64,000 bases of DNA from positions 5,659,224 through 5,723,223 of the forward strand of contig NC_045141.1 of the NCBI RefSeq assembly GCF_008831285.2, given 5' to 3'. The notes under the pieces are model-generated. The model worked only from the letters and a program-made list of their open reading frames with translations. It was not told the DNA's origin and did not search any database. The number at the start of each line of letters is the position of its first letter. Position 1 is the first letter of the stretch. Below, piece after piece: positions 11,619 to 23,392 of the stretch. The translations under genes were made by a program, and so were the position numbers. Source of the stretch: Nymphaea colorata. Taxonomy: Eukaryota > Streptophyta > Magnoliopsida > Nymphaeales > Nymphaeaceae.

Positions 11619-12110
11619 CACACAACATATATAAAGAGAGAGTGACAGCAGAAGTGCACCCAGATCTGATTGTAGGATGGATCAATGGCGCAGGTTCACA
11701 CAGATCGGATCTTAGAATGGATCCAAGATGCAATTAGTTAGGAAGCTCTATTAAATGAATGGGTAGTTCATTTGGACGGATGAAGATGATAATTCATTGA
11801 AAACCCTAAATCTATTAAATGAATGGTTCAGTTTTATTCTTTTCCTTGTTTTCTTTTTAAATGGAAAACCTAATTAACAATAAAAAAAACACAATAGTTT
11901 TACCATGGGAGGAATGCGTAAGTAAAAATTGCAATGCCGTCAGTATAAGTTGTAGCCACAATTTGATGAGTACCAGAATCCGAAGGTTAAACTTTCCAAT
12001 GCTTTTAGGGTCTCTACACTTTAGTAAGTTAAAAAGATACAGAAGGTCACATGACACGATATGACAAACTATTATAACAATTGATATATTCTTACAATTG
12101 AGATGGCCCC
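10770..12110. repeat. Duplicated upstream block of NLR1
   Basis: Matches 44800-45720 and, after a LINE insertion there, 47090-47305 (AATGGTTCAGTTTTATTCTT, GGGAGGAATGC, AGAATCCGAAGGTTAAACTT). Its start also matches the NLR2 upstream region at 26870-26960. A (CA)n tract lies at 11577-11614. No gene is recognised. Confidence 0.8.
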
Positions 12111-12114
12111 TCAC

Positions 12115-12627
12115 CCTGTGCCATGGCCTTATTTTTTATCCTTCTTGCTTGTCGCATCAATACCTTAGGCCATCTCCAGTGCCTTGTGATCCACCTTGCT
12201 AACCAGTGTCCTCTTTCCCTCTTTGCTGCGGAATCGTGATACTACTTTTTTTGTTGACACTCATTTTTTTTAGTGCTTGCTTGTTACCGCTTGGCCTTCT
12301 CTCCCCCACACCCTCCCCTCTCCTCGCAGCAGCTTCTTCTCTTTTCTCCTTTACCTTCCGTCAACAATGGTTGGCAATTTACTTGGTGGTCTTGAATCAT
12401 CTACTATTGGTGGAAGGATTGGCAAGAACACAATAGTAGTATGTTCAAAAACACATCAGCAAGTGTTCCTTCAATTGAATGCATTGTGAAGGTAGATGTC
12501 CACCTTGCTCTTTGCATTGGCCACAGGATGACTTCCGCCTGGAGGGGGTTGTGGGTCTGCCCTGGCACAAGCCTATTTTCTTTCATCAAACATGGCAATA
12601 CTCATCCTAGAAAATTCATTCCATTCC
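12115..12627. other. Unassigned sequence
   Basis: Less AT-rich than its surroundings, with pyrimidine-rich stretches and short frames on both strands. None shows a recognisable domain or recurs elsewhere in the window. Nothing further can be supported. Confidence 0.4.
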
Positions 12628-12635
12628 ATCACACA

Positions 12636-12844
12636 CAAGGGCGGAGGGAAGCGGGGCAGGCTCCTGCCTTGGCATTCCCCCCCTCTCAGATATTAAAAAC
12701 TTTAAAAATTATATGTAAATCTAAAAAATTTTAGTTTAATATATATACAAATTTGAAAATTTCTATTTCTGTATTTCCGTGCCTGTTAAAATTTTGAAAC
12801 TATAGTTTACCCCATGCGACAAGAAATTCCTGGTTCTGCCCCTG
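12636..12844. mobile_element. hAT-type MITE, 209 bp, TSD ATCACACA
   Basis: Begins CAAGGGCGGAG and ends TTCTGCCCCTG, inverted ends of the CAGGGGCGGAGCC family. Flanked by perfect 8-bp repeats ATCACACA at 12628-12635 and 12845-12852, the hAT signature. The interior is AT-rich and non-coding. Related copies lie at 17229, 43001, 47362 and 59411. Confidence 0.88.
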
Positions 12845-13157
12845 ATCACACATGCCTCATAAATAGAATGAGGACAACGGTTCCCATTCAGTGATTCCAC
12901 GAAACAATTTTCTAGAAAAAAGTTACCAGTTAAAGGTTTCTATAGGATCAAGCTATATATAAAAGACAAATCTATACAGGTAAAATTATTCAATGGTACA
13001 GACTTTTAATCAACACCACCCTTTTAAGTATCAACTGCGCAGGCTCTCACCCTTTCACTTTTCACTTCTCATGCTCTCTGTTTGTGATTTGATCGACTGC
13101 ATTTTTCCTTTCTCATTTGTCTTCTCCTGATTTCTTTGTTGCCATCTAAGAAATAAG

Positions 13158-13318
13158 CAGGGGCAGAGTTAGGAATTTTTCATGAGGGGCCGAATTATAG
13201 TTATAAAATTTTAACAACAGCGAAACTATAATTTTTAAAATTTTTTACATCAGATATATGAATTTTGTATTTTTTTTTACATGTAATTTTTATTTTTATT
13301 TATATTTCTTTTATGGTC
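13158..13318. mobile_element. Partial MITE of the CAGGGGC family
   Basis: Starts CAGGGGCAGAGTTAGGAATTT and continues with the TTTCATGAGGGG stretch of the family, but the opposite terminus is not found before the next repeat. Probably truncated. Confidence 0.55.
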
Positions 13319-13464
13319 TAGATAGATACCAGCTATTGGAAATCAGAAAATTAGGGAGGATAAGATCACCTTGGACTCGTTCGAAAATCAGCGATCCTTT
13401 GCTCTGAGTTTTGAAGAAGTGAACATGGGCGAAGAATCCATTGGAAATTCGAAGATATTCCTTG

Positions 13465-15562
13465 CGTCGACTTCCAGACATGAAAGAGAGTTCTGGATTT
13501 TTTTTTTGGCTGCCCTCTTTTATTTCCTTCTCCAATCATCTTGAGACTTCATTTCTTTGCCGTCTTCTTCATTGATTCAATTCTCATGCAGAATTTCTTG
13601 GAATAATGTTTTGCATTTCTTTCATAAATTTCTATTTCTGTATTTCTTCATTCCTGTCAATGGCTTTTGTGGTTGCAATCGGATTTGGTTTTCTTTTCCT
13701 GTTGCAATTGATTTTTACTCCGACCTCCTGAGTTTATATTGATTGATTATTACAATTGGAAGAAAACAGAGCTGATCGAGTCAGCGGCCATGGATGAAAG
13801 CAACTATGTTCTTCCTCCATTCTTCCCTTTCCCAATGTAGAAAAACAAAATTCAAAATTAGCATATAAATTATAGAGATCACAATGCATAAAAGCTTGAT
13901 GAGTTAAAAAACCAAGATTTTACTTAAAAATATGTTTTAAAAATGTGACTTTTTTTAACAACAAAAATTGTGTTGAACATACCTATGAGCTTATTGTTTG
14001 CACCCCACTTCCCTCAGTGTGGCTGGGAAGTTTGCACACGAAGTAGGAAAAATCAAGTTTTGATTAAAAATAGATTTTAAGTGAAAGGAACCCATCTCTG
14101 CCAGCATTAACAAGGGTAATCGATCCAAGGTTAGAGTTTTCTCAAGCTTGAGAAGTTATTTTTTTCTACATGCAAGTGTGGGGATTGGGTTTCAGATTTT
14201 TAAAGTTCATTTTAAACAAAGAGTTGGATTTGATTCAGAATATTTCTGTATTTCAAAAATTTTGAAGATCCGGAGATCATTCTTGGTGCAGAATTTTTGA
14301 ATTAATCATGGATTTTATCAATTGAACTTTGATTTGGTCCCAAAAATTGGAATTGGAAATTGAGAATCAAAATATTGGATTTTGAATTGAATTTGTAATT
14401 AGGTAATTAAAGCTTTCTTTTTGAAACTGGGATCCTGGAATTGAAAATTGAAAGTTTGGGCTAAACATTAAAATTTCAAAGATAGTTTGGATTTTGGGAT
14501 TTGAAGTTTGACTTGAAAACTCTTCGAAGCCTTGGAACAGGAATTCATTCTTGAAGCCAAAATTTAATTTGGAAAAAATGAATTGGATAGTTGAAGGCTA
14601 GTTGAAATTTTCAAGAATCGAATCTTTGATATTGAAATTTTGGGTTTATGATAATTTTCTTGATTGGAAAAAATTGAATTTTGATTTTTTTTTTGAATTT
14701 TGTCAAGGTTATGAAATTTTGCTTGAGTAATTTTTGGATTTGAAAGTCTGTTTGATTTTGTGAAAAATCCATTGGAATCGTTTTGAATTGATTTTGAAAG
14801 TTCGGATTTCATAATCATGTTGAAAATTTTGTGCTTCTCTGTCAAAATAAACGAGGTGCTCAAGTTCTTGTCACAATATAACTTAATCATGGAAGCAACT
14901 CTAACTTGATTCACTTAGATTTTAGTGAATATGAGTGGGTGCATTCATGAAGTGAGTGCATGTATGCATGAAATAAACTGCATGTATATTCAAGATTCGC
15001 TCTATTTCTCTTCATGCATAATTAAATTTGATCAAACATAGACATAGATCCATCTTGGAGGTAGAAAATATAAGGCGTTCCCCGAGCCCATCCTTGATGT
15101 GAAGGAGGACATAAGCTTAGGTTTTAAAATTTTTGTTTTGGAAAAAGGATTTCAAAAATTCATTTGATAGGGTGATTTCAACTCATTTTTTACAGATCGT
15201 AGGCAAAAGGAATTCATTAATTTGTTTGAAAATTTGGAGGGTTTGAGCTTGGACAAATTTTCTCTCTGGGTAGCAATATCACTTTTGTGATTTCCTTTAG
15301 GATGAAACGTTTTGAAAAATTGATTCTTGAATTTTGATTTTGGAAATAGCTTGATATATTTTGATTGTGGAAAATGGCATGATTTTTGGAGATGATTGGA
15401 TTTTTGGAAATATGTATTCCCAAATGAGTTTTGTAAAATATTGAATTTCTTTGTGGTTTTGATCTTGATAAAAGTCTAAGGATTTCTTTTTGAAACGCAA
15501 GAAGATTAGATATTTTTATTAATTGCTGATTTTCAAAATCACAAGGATTTCTGAAATTTTCA
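13465..15562. repeat. Long dispersed repeat, copy D (part 1)
   Basis: Alignable by eye over its length with 56500-58738. Shared blocks include CTTCTCCAATCATCTTGAGAC, CACCCCACTT with GGGAAGTTTGCA, and TTTAAAGTTCATTT. There are long runs of TTTGAAATTTTGGATTTG-like DNA. No gag, pol or transposase frame is seen; reading frames are low-complexity. It could be the non-coding part of a large retroelement. E carries an extra segment near 57690-57850 that D lacks. Confidence 0.7.
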
Positions 15563-16335
15563 GAAATGAATGGTTAAGACGGGCTCATTGCAATTGATAT
15601 ATTCCATTTACAATATAGACCACACTCATAAAGTGAATCGATTCTTGGTGGAATCGATTTGCTGATATAAGTAGATTCCTTGCTCATCCAAGGAGTAAGG
15701 AATCCATTCAGGCTTCACTGTCTTTTTTTCTTTGCATACATCAATAAAACATTAAATAACATAGACAAATGAACAACAATTTCTTCCAAGCCTTAGTGGT
15801 CTTCTCTTTCCAATTTTGCACAGGTAGAAGGACTCTTTGGAAATTAGATTTTTGTTTATGAAATAAACTCACTTGAATACACTATTTGCTAATTTGCAAA
15901 AATAGAAAATTTAGTTTGGATTAGTTGTGAGAATCGTGATGCACGTATGCTTATATAAGGATATTTTTATCATGGTGACCCAATGGACAGCTTTTAAATC
16001 ATGCTGCTTAGGGTTTGGTATGTAGTGTCAAGCGACTAGACATTTGAAATGATAGTGGTTGACCAGGCATAGCTCCTAGAACAGGGCAGAACAGGAGAGG
16101 ACACAAAGAAAATGATGCCTTGGGCATGGCATGTTTTAAGTGGGGATTCCCTTGGGCAGGGGACTGCCTTGAGCTGGGGACTCCTTGGGCAAGAGTTCAA
16201 CTATCTCTATAGAAAACCTAAGCATTACTGATGGCCACAAAATGTGGGTGAAAATAGAATGCATGTTAGTAATGGATTGACAGACATTTTGTTCTTTGGT
16301 TGATAAAGGGAATGTCAGTAAAAACCATCATCGAT
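15563..16335. other. Segment present in copy D, absent in copy E
   Basis: Copy E passes directly from the equivalent of about 15560 (near 58738) to the equivalent of about 16340 (near 58757). These roughly 770 bp are therefore an insertion in D or a deletion in E. No coding region is recognised. The right end has GTCAGTAAAAACCATCATCG, resembling the CACTA-like motifs elsewhere. Confidence 0.55.
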
Positions 16336-17220
16336 ACAATGGACAAAGCATCAGTGTAAGGTATCACCGGCGTGACCTAAACATAGGTAAACATTGACTA
16401 TTAATGACGTCCTCTCACATCGATAATAATATATTATTTTCAACATGTTATGACCTTCGGTAAAAACTCTTCCAGCAGCGAGACAGTACATCGGAAAAAT
16501 ATAACTTTTCACTCATTTAAACAATTCGGCAAAAACACTTATGGGTGGCTAAAAAGGCTAAGGACGGAAAACATTCAAACATCCAAAAAAACATTCAAAT
16601 GACAACTAATCAAAATAATATTCTATGAATAAGTATATGTGTACTTGAATTACATGTGGTCCAAATTTGACACCAAAATCCAGCCACAATGCTCTGGAAT
16701 CCGGCAATGACAAAAAGTTAGGGTAAAATTGAGGGTTTTGTAGACATTTTATGTAATTAATATATCAGATTGAAGGTAATAAGGTCAACAAACATTCTTC
16801 TAAAATTTCACGTTGGCTAACATCCTAGGCCAACTCAGCGAAGGAAGCCTACACAGACCGAAAATTAAGCCATTCCAAGAGTGCACTACTATGTGTTTAC
16901 GGCAGCTGTGGAAACAACTCAAATTGTGTTGCTTCCATTGGCTGCTTGCCAGATCCATGCCAAAACAGTCTTTCGTGACAAGCATCTCTCAGCGGCCCAC
17001 ACCTTGGCCTAACTGTGACCTTAACCTGTACAGCTGTAGACATGCCACTGGTGAAACCTCAGCCCTGGCTTGCTGTGACAATCATGGAGACCCTTTCCAT
17101 AATCCACCATGGCCGAAGTTTAAAAAAGAACACTTGCAAAGTGATCTATGGACACAGTCATCATCTCTTGGCTATGAGGGGATCCTTTATAGGCAAATGA
17201 CAAGCTCAGCAGTCTGCTCT
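16336..17220. repeat. Long dispersed repeat, copy D (part 2)
   Basis: Matches 58757-59410: GTGTAAGGTATCA, GTGACCTAAACATAGGTAAA, CTCTCACATCG, then CAGTCATCATCTCTTGGCTA just before the MITE. E lacks about 250 bp near 16830-17060. A 138-codon plus-strand frame (16813-17229) has no recognisable domain and is not preserved in E, so no gene is called. Confidence 0.65.
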
Positions 17221-17228
17221 CACCTATG

Positions 17229-17420
17229 AGGGGCAAAGCCAAGGGAGGGCCCACAGGGGCCCTAGACTGCACTAAAAAAATATATAAAATTTTAGATGTA
17301 AATTTTAGAAAATTTCACTTGTCATGTATAAAATTTTTGAAAAATGACATTTCGGCCCCTGTCAAATTTTAGAAACTTTAATTCAGCTCTCCTCATGAAA
17401 AATTTCTGACTCTGCCCCTG
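17229..17420. mobile_element. hAT-type MITE, TSD CACCTATG
   Basis: A 192-bp element with ends AGGGGCAAAGCCAAGG and GACTCTGCCCCTG, flanked by perfect CACCTATG at 17221-17228 and 17421-17428. The same insertion site and left target sequence occur in copy E (59403-59411), so it inserted before D and E separated. Confidence 0.9.
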
Positions 17421-17429
17421 CACCTATGG

Positions 17430-18190
17430 TCCACATGGCCTTACATGTTGGCAGCTTCAACCACCACCAACAAGCATACGAGATTGAAGTACTGGTCAAA
17501 GCCCCGCCTGAGCATCCTTCATGTGTCTTCATGCCTACATCTAGTCAAAGCAATCACTACTTGCTGACTCGCATGAAGATGTCATTCGGCAACCTCATGA
17601 TATTGGCAGGCCTTCAACCATGGATTATGCGAGAAGACGTGCACCATTAGGTCGCCCACTCGTTGGGCCTTGAGAAGAAGGCCCATTTTAAGGGGAGTGG
17701 GTTGATGTCGTTCTGGCTTGATCTGCATCTATCTCTCTACCCTTGAACGGCTGCTACCTGCCACACTTGACAGGCATTTTCAAGGAGGCTATCTCATGGT
17801 CCAGACCTCAATATGGGCCTATGCCCTTCTCAAACCTTGCCTGCATCCACTTATTGTAGCATGTCCATCTGCCTCAGGAAGAAGTTAACTCAGCAGCTCT
17901 AGCAGCCAAGAGTGAACAAGTGCCCAACTCTAGCCACAAGGCTTGAAGAAAGCAGGGAAGGACATTTTGGTAATTTATTATAAAAATGTCTTCTATAATC
18001 TTTTTAATTTTTTCTATTTTTCAATTTTGCCTTTTCAACTGTTTTCTTTTTATTTGTAAATTAAGGGTATTTCAGTCATTAACCATACTGACGCACAAAA
18101 ATTCATGCACCAGTATGGCACATATAACCAGATTCGCAAGGCCTGCGATAGGTAGCATCGAAGGCTCAGTTAAAATGTTTTGTTTGTTTC
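17430..18190. repeat. Three-copy repeat (first copy)
   Basis: Matches 47310-48180 and 59600-60250: AACCACCACCA, GCATACGAGATTGAAGTA, CATGGATTATGCGAGAAGAC, ACTCGTTGGGCCTTGAGAAG, CACTTATTGTAGCATGTC. The tail (17950-18130) recurs alone at 22510-22660 and 62600-62775. No domain is recognised. Confidence 0.75.
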
Positions 18191-18289
18191 CTAGATTTAA
18201 TGACTAGATCATTTGCCTATAACTATGACTGCTAAATATGGGGATAGAAGGGAAGGTCCAAACAAAGCATAAGATAGCTGGATGAATAG

Positions 18290-18545
18290 AATGGTTGAGG
18301 TCTCAGGGTGTGCCACCCAGTGGGTTCTTCGGCTTCTCTTTTAGCCATGTTTGGATGGAGGAAAACTTAAGGAAATGTTTAGTAGGTGAAAGGAACAAGA
18401 AAGGGAATGAATTGAAAGAAAATTGGTATGGAAAGGAAAGAAAAGGAGAAGAAAAGTAAAAAAGATTATTATAAAAGCTTGTTTGGACATAAAAGACAGG
18501 AAAGGAGATATATTTTATATTAAAATTATGTGTACCATTTTTTGA
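18290..18545. repeat. Purine-rich repeat shared with 48260-48490
   Basis: Contains GTGGGTTCTT, then a GTTTGGATGGA and AGGAAAGAAAAGGAGAAGAAA stretch, then AAAGATTATTATAAAAGCTTG. The same order occurs at 48290-48480, next to the three-copy repeat in both places, so the two blocks were copied together. Confidence 0.65.
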
Positions 18546-18559
18546 AACATATTTTTCTT

Positions 18560-19480
18560 CTTATATGCAGGTTTGCCAACACGTCCTGATTTCAGCCATT
18601 GATACGTACAGAGGAAATTTGATGTCTACAGTATTGGACTTGGTTTCATGCTTTGAATATCAGTATAAATACCATTGGAATATTAAGATGGACTACATGT
18701 ATCAAAAACTTTGTTGGACTTATTTATACATATGTACTTGTTATTAAAGATAATATCCAGTCATTTGTATGTTAATCAGTAATATGTTCTGTATAGTACA
18801 TTGATTGCATCTTTGTTCAGTTATTGATATCAGGCAAGGCTTTTTTGTATTCCTATTTTTCAGGTCGCACATAATATAGTATAATATAAAACATATTATA
18901 ACTTTTTATTGACAGGTATCTCACATCAGTACAAATGTAATTTAGCATCCAAAAAATATCTATTACTGACAGGAAGTAATTGTCAATATGAAATATAATT
19001 TTTCCTGACGGGTATTTCCGTTAGTAAAAAGTGCATTGACTGTAGCCAGTCATTAGTATTTCTGGCATACTTTAGTGATGGATCTTGGTGTGTGTCAGTA
19101 AATTCTCAGCAATACATGATGTCCACGATTGTCAGTATAAGTGCACAACTTACTGACAGATGTAAGCAAGTGTCGTTAGACCCCATTCAATACACTAACT
19201 GCAACACCCATTAGTATAAGTTGACATATACTAATGCTCTAGTGGACCCGTCAATGAAAGATTCAGCGGCACAATCTACACTGCTGGATGTGAGTCCATC
19301 AATAAAAATATTAATGGTGGTTTTGACATTTTTAATTGACGTTTTTTGGCATGTCGATAATGTGTCTTTTTTTTTGGGGGTGATCTAAGCCTTTGGATGC
19401 CAACAAATTGAATTTGAGCCATATGTATCGTTTCTAATGTCCAATTTCCGATGAAAACTGACCAGCAGTAGGCTCCCATC
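18560..19480. mobile_element. CACTA-like terminal region, copy 1
   Basis: Repeated ACTGACAGG, ACATCAGTA, GTCAGTAAA and CGTTAGTAAAA words in both orientations, as in subterminal arrays of CACTA transposons. It closely matches 31200-32110. No CACTACAAG terminus or transposase domain is found, so the superfamily call is inference. Confidence 0.5.
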
Positions 19481-19799
19481 TTTTATTAAGAACCGAAAAA
19501 AATTGGAAACTATACACAAATTATAGTCAAAATCTGATCCATTAACATCCCTAGATCTTGATATTTTCTTCATTTAAGTCGAAGCACTAAATTAATGGCG
19601 ATTTAGGTACCGATCTATGGGTTTAGGTGAAAGATCAGACTCGTATAATTCAATGGGGATCGTCCATTATAGGTAGCGCTTGAACTTGTAGTCACGTTAA
19701 ATCAACTGTGGAGATTCAGGTTCCAACAATTGGTCTTAGAGACGGCCAAGAGTGGCCGAGATAGAAAGTAGTGACGGCAGCCAATAACTTGTTAGTAAG

Positions 19800-19960
19800 T
19801 AGGGTTGCACACGAGTCAGAAAACTAAAAGCTCAAGCTCAACTCGATGATACAATGTCGAGCTCAAACTTAACTCATTTATTTTGCTTATGCTAAACATG
19901 TCCTATTTTTTTTAACTCGTTTAGTTAGTACTTGTTCAACATTCTCTCATTATAATCCAA
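19800..19960. repeat. Dispersed repeat shared with 32400-32540
   Basis: GGGTTGCACACGAGTC followed by AAAACTAAAAGCTCAAGCTC and TTAACTCGTTTAGTTAGTAC. The same order recurs at 32405-32530, again beside a CACTA-like block. It resembles the AGGGCTGCA MITE at 21120 at its left end, but a right terminus is not seen. Confidence 0.55.
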
Positions 19961-20341
19961 CATTCATTACGTAGTCTAACAGAATCAAGTTTAAACGATC
20001 GAGTTCTTACATTGCTTTCTCAAAAATAATTCTTTAATATTTTTTACTAATTTAGCTGAAACACTAAATCGACCCATTCAGTACTCCATAATAGGTGGCT
20101 CGGCTGATTTGGTTCGAAAAGCAATCGTGATAACATTGGGTTAAACAGTTTCAGATACATTTATGACGCTCCTAATTGTTTCTTATATCGTACATGTATT
20201 ACTAAAATGTCATTAATCATTTTTTGACTTTAACCAAACAATGTTTTTTCGAATGGTGCTTATAACATTATCATGAAAACTTTGACAAAAGACGAAATAA
20301 TGTTTTTACAAAAATAACTGGAATTGAAACATGATTCATAT

Positions 20342-20725
20342 TTAGGGATGCCATTATGTTCAATTCGGATTAGATATCCTACCGAACCGTTTCCAAAAAA
20401 AAAATAATGTCTGATTAAGTAATCGGATCGGATTCAGATTTAAGAAATGACATCCGATGGGTTCGGATATCGATTCAGTTCAACAAATATCCTATATTCA
20501 AAGATTTTACATATTGAAAATCGGCTAAATTCGGTTCAGAATTTGGACTAGGATTCAAATTCAGATATGAATTTTAAAATGGGATATGGATAGTGAAATT
20601 GGATTTCGGATTTGGATTCGGATATGACTTTTCCTTGTTTGTATTTGAATCTGAATATTTGGATATCTGAATAAATGGATAAGTTAAGAGTATATCCAAT
20701 TCGAATCTGATTCGTTGACATCTTT
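20342..20725. mobile_element. hAT-type MITE, TSD ATTCATAT
   Basis: About 384 bp with inverted ends (TTAGGGATGCC; opposite end reads AAAGATGTCAACG on the other strand). Both continue into similar ATTCGGATTAGATATCC-like arms. Perfect 8-bp repeats ATTCATAT lie at 20334-20341 and 20726-20733. The interior is rich in GGATTCGGATAT words and non-coding. Confidence 0.85.
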
Positions 20726-21119
20726 ATTCATATTAGTTTAACGCTTACTAACATATTAGGATGTTCAAATATTTTTTAAAATATTTTTTTCTAAGCACAC
20801 ATTGTGATAATAGCCATGTTAGAAATTGGTTCAAGTTTTCCTTTGTGGCAATGGTGGTTTCACTTACATCATCCATATTTCAGTGCAAATTCTTTTATAT
20901 GTCCCGCCACTTAAATGATACTCCTTTGCCCCACAAGAAAAAAAAATGGAAAGTTTGAAAGCAACCCAATGAACAAGCAATGTAATATTCACTTAAATGC
21001 ACAAAAAGAGAAAAGAGAGAGAAGAGCAGACAGGTTAACAAGCAAAGGGCGCAGATGTGATATAAACCCGCAAAAAAGGGGCAGCTGTCGGTCACTAGAT
21101 GTTTTTTATTCATAGCAAG

Positions 21120-21488
21120 TAGGGCTGCACAATGAGTAAAGCCAGCTTGAGCTCATCTTGAACTCTCTCATCAAAACGCGACTTCAACTCGGCTTGTTTA
21201 TAAACGACTCAAGCTCGAGTTCAAATGTATGCTTGAAATGTTAATGAGTCCAGTTTGAATTGTAAAAGCATGACTCAGCTCGACTACATAATAAATGTTG
21301 AATTATAATGAAAAAATAGTTAAACGAATAGTAATTAAACGAGTTGATTGAGTTAAACAAATTAAAAGAAACAAGTCATGCTTAACACAAACAAAGCTCA
21401 ATGAGTCGAGTTCAACCTCAAGCTTGACTTTTTTGAGTGAAGCCACATCGTGCTGGCCCAATTCAAGCTCGGCTCGTATGCAGCCCTA
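21120..21488. mobile_element. hAT-type MITE with TAGGGCTGCA ends
   Basis: A 369-bp element with ends TAGGGCTGCACA and TATGCAGCCCTA. Flanks ATAGCAAG (21112-21119) and CTAGTAAG (21489-21496) agree at six of eight positions, a decayed 8-bp target duplication. The interior has CTCAAGCTCGAG-type words, non-coding. Confidence 0.8.
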
Positions 21489-21639
21489 CTAGTAAGTCAT
21501 TGCCTGTGGTCACTACTTTCTATCTGTCAGTCGAAAAAAGGAGTTGAGATAGCAAAAAAGAGAGAGATCTCCCTTTATTATATTTCAGCACTAAGGGAAA
21601 GTAGCATCACTAACATTCCTTGTAGCGTGCCTTCTACCT

Positions 21640-21665
21640 CCCTCTCTCTCTCTCTCTCTCTCTCT
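21640..21665. repeat. (CT)n microsatellite
   Basis: Uninterrupted CT run in a wider pyrimidine-rich stretch up to about 21730. A purine run follows at 21788-21798. Confidence 0.9.
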
Positions 21666-21789
21666 GTCAAAAATTTTCTCCTCCCATTTTCTCTCTCTCC
21701 CTCTGTCTGACTGTCTCTCTTTCTCTCGATCGACATGAAACTGAAAAAAAAAAAGAATGGAAGGAGAAAAATTTTCACATATATATATA

Positions 21790-23140
21790 GAGAGAGAGTT
21801 GCTTTCTAGTGACGATAATTCATGTGCAAGGACTTAATTAGGTTGGATATATCTGAATATTAACCTTATTTTGAATCCATTTAACTGGATCTAGTTAAAA
21901 AATGATCCCTTCGTAGCCAAATTCGATCTACTAAAGATCCAACCCAGTTATGTTTAAATTTGGGATCTCATGCTGTCGAAATTCAGCTATAAAAGATAAA
22001 GCCCAAGCCCGAATCAAAATAGACACAATCCTGATAGCTCAAATACAAAAGAATTGAATCCAATGTGAATCCAAACCATTGATGATCGAGTACAAGAAAT
22101 ATGGTTTTGAATAGAATTGAAGCAATGCTGCGATGGGATGCTGACGGATTGGATCAGATAACACTACTTGTTCCTCGTTATTTTCATTTTCATTTACTGC
22201 AGTGGCTAAAACTTGGGCCTCTAGGCTACCCGATACTATTTCCATAACTAAAATAAACAGGTATGAGAATAGCGGATCTCCCTAGGGAAGACCTGGTTTA
22301 AGATGCAACCAAGCTCCCTCCCTCCCACTGATGAGATGGTCTGAGGAAACTGACGTGACTAGTACCTTAAATTTGAGAGACCTGGCATTGGCTGAAACCC
22401 AAATGCCTCAGGGCCCCGTTCTTTTTGGTCCCCCGACTTAATACGCTGCTGCCATTTAAATGTAGTTTAAAACCCTCACTCACCAGAGAAAGTTGAGTGC
22501 GGTACGATGCAAAAGAGAAAAAGGTATTTTGGTAATTTTGAAAAAGAAATATTTTTCATTTTTTTATTTTTATTTTATTTTTATTTGTATCATGTAAACT
22601 AAAGATATTTTAATCACAAAATTAGTGCACTAGTATAACGCAAATAACCAAATTTTCACGCTCACACCATCCATTGCCATAATTGCGACCCCTTCCTCGT
22701 CCTGGACGACCAGGAATTTGTTGTGGGCTGTAAAAAAAAGTGACATTAATTAACACGGATTTCAATTTCATGTACAAATAATCGCGAGAATTACCAATTT
22801 ATATAAAAGCAATTGTTGTTTGATTGGCGCATGAGTTGTGTAAATTAATCACGAGAACAATGAATAATTTATCTATTTATTTACTTTTAATGAAATAATA
22901 CTAATGACACATGGGTGAAATAATATATAACATATATTATTATATTTTAAATGTTACTCAGTTCATTATTAGCATAATTTTAGGGCTTGTTTGGTTTCAA
23001 ATCTAGAATTTTTTTCTTGCTTTTCACTTCAGATTCTGTAAAAATGATGCTTTAATGTGTACGTGTATATCCATAAGATTGGTGTTAGTTTACTGTAGAT
23101 ATATCTCTTAATAATGAAATATTGAGCTAGTAAGTGGTCC
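21790..23140. other. Unassigned sequence with one dispersed-repeat tail
   Basis: Mostly AT-rich, no gene recognised. Bases 22510-22660 match the tail of the three-copy repeat (17950-18130). On the minus strand at 22670-22735 a TTTTTTTTACAG acceptor-like motif is followed by codons for PQQIPGRPGRGRGRNYG, similar in style to RG-rich tails of gag-like proteins. Too short to assign. Confidence 0.4.
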
Positions 23141-23159
23141 GGTTTGTGTTCGGATCTAC

Positions 23160-23392
23160 CTTAACGGAACTTGTCCTTGGACAGAATTTTTGAAAGTTCC
23201 CTTCGAGATCAAAACATTGTTGGTGCGCTGGAAAATATTCAACATTTACATGTAATCAAGTTGGATAATATTATAGTCAGGGGTTCAAGGCTCGCTCTTT
23301 GTTGCGGGTTCGGTCATACGACTAAATTATGTGCCAGGTGTGAGTTTGATTATGACAGCCATTCAGTTTTCTTTACCCAACTTGACTAAAAA
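23160..23392 (+). pseudogene. Possible gag/ORF1-like zinc-knuckle remnant
   Basis: One frame gives VRIYLNGTCPWTEFLKVPFE and the next gives GSRLALCCGFGHTTKLCARC. The second is like the C-x4-H-x4-C half of a retroelement zinc knuckle, and the order resembles the nucleic-acid-binding part of LINE ORF1 or DUF4283 proteins. A frame change is needed between them and the first cysteine pair is imperfect. Low-confidence relic. Confidence 0.3.

Noticed and set aside
14564-15500. Minus-strand lysine/asparagine/isoleucine-rich frames in repeat D
   Set aside because: Low-complexity sequence; the equivalent frame in copy E (57544-57924) is not the same protein and carries indels.
22039-22245. 68-codon minus-strand frame starting MEIVSGSLEAQVLA as an NLR or other gene start
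   Set aside because: No recognisable family motif, no continuation and no paralog in the window.
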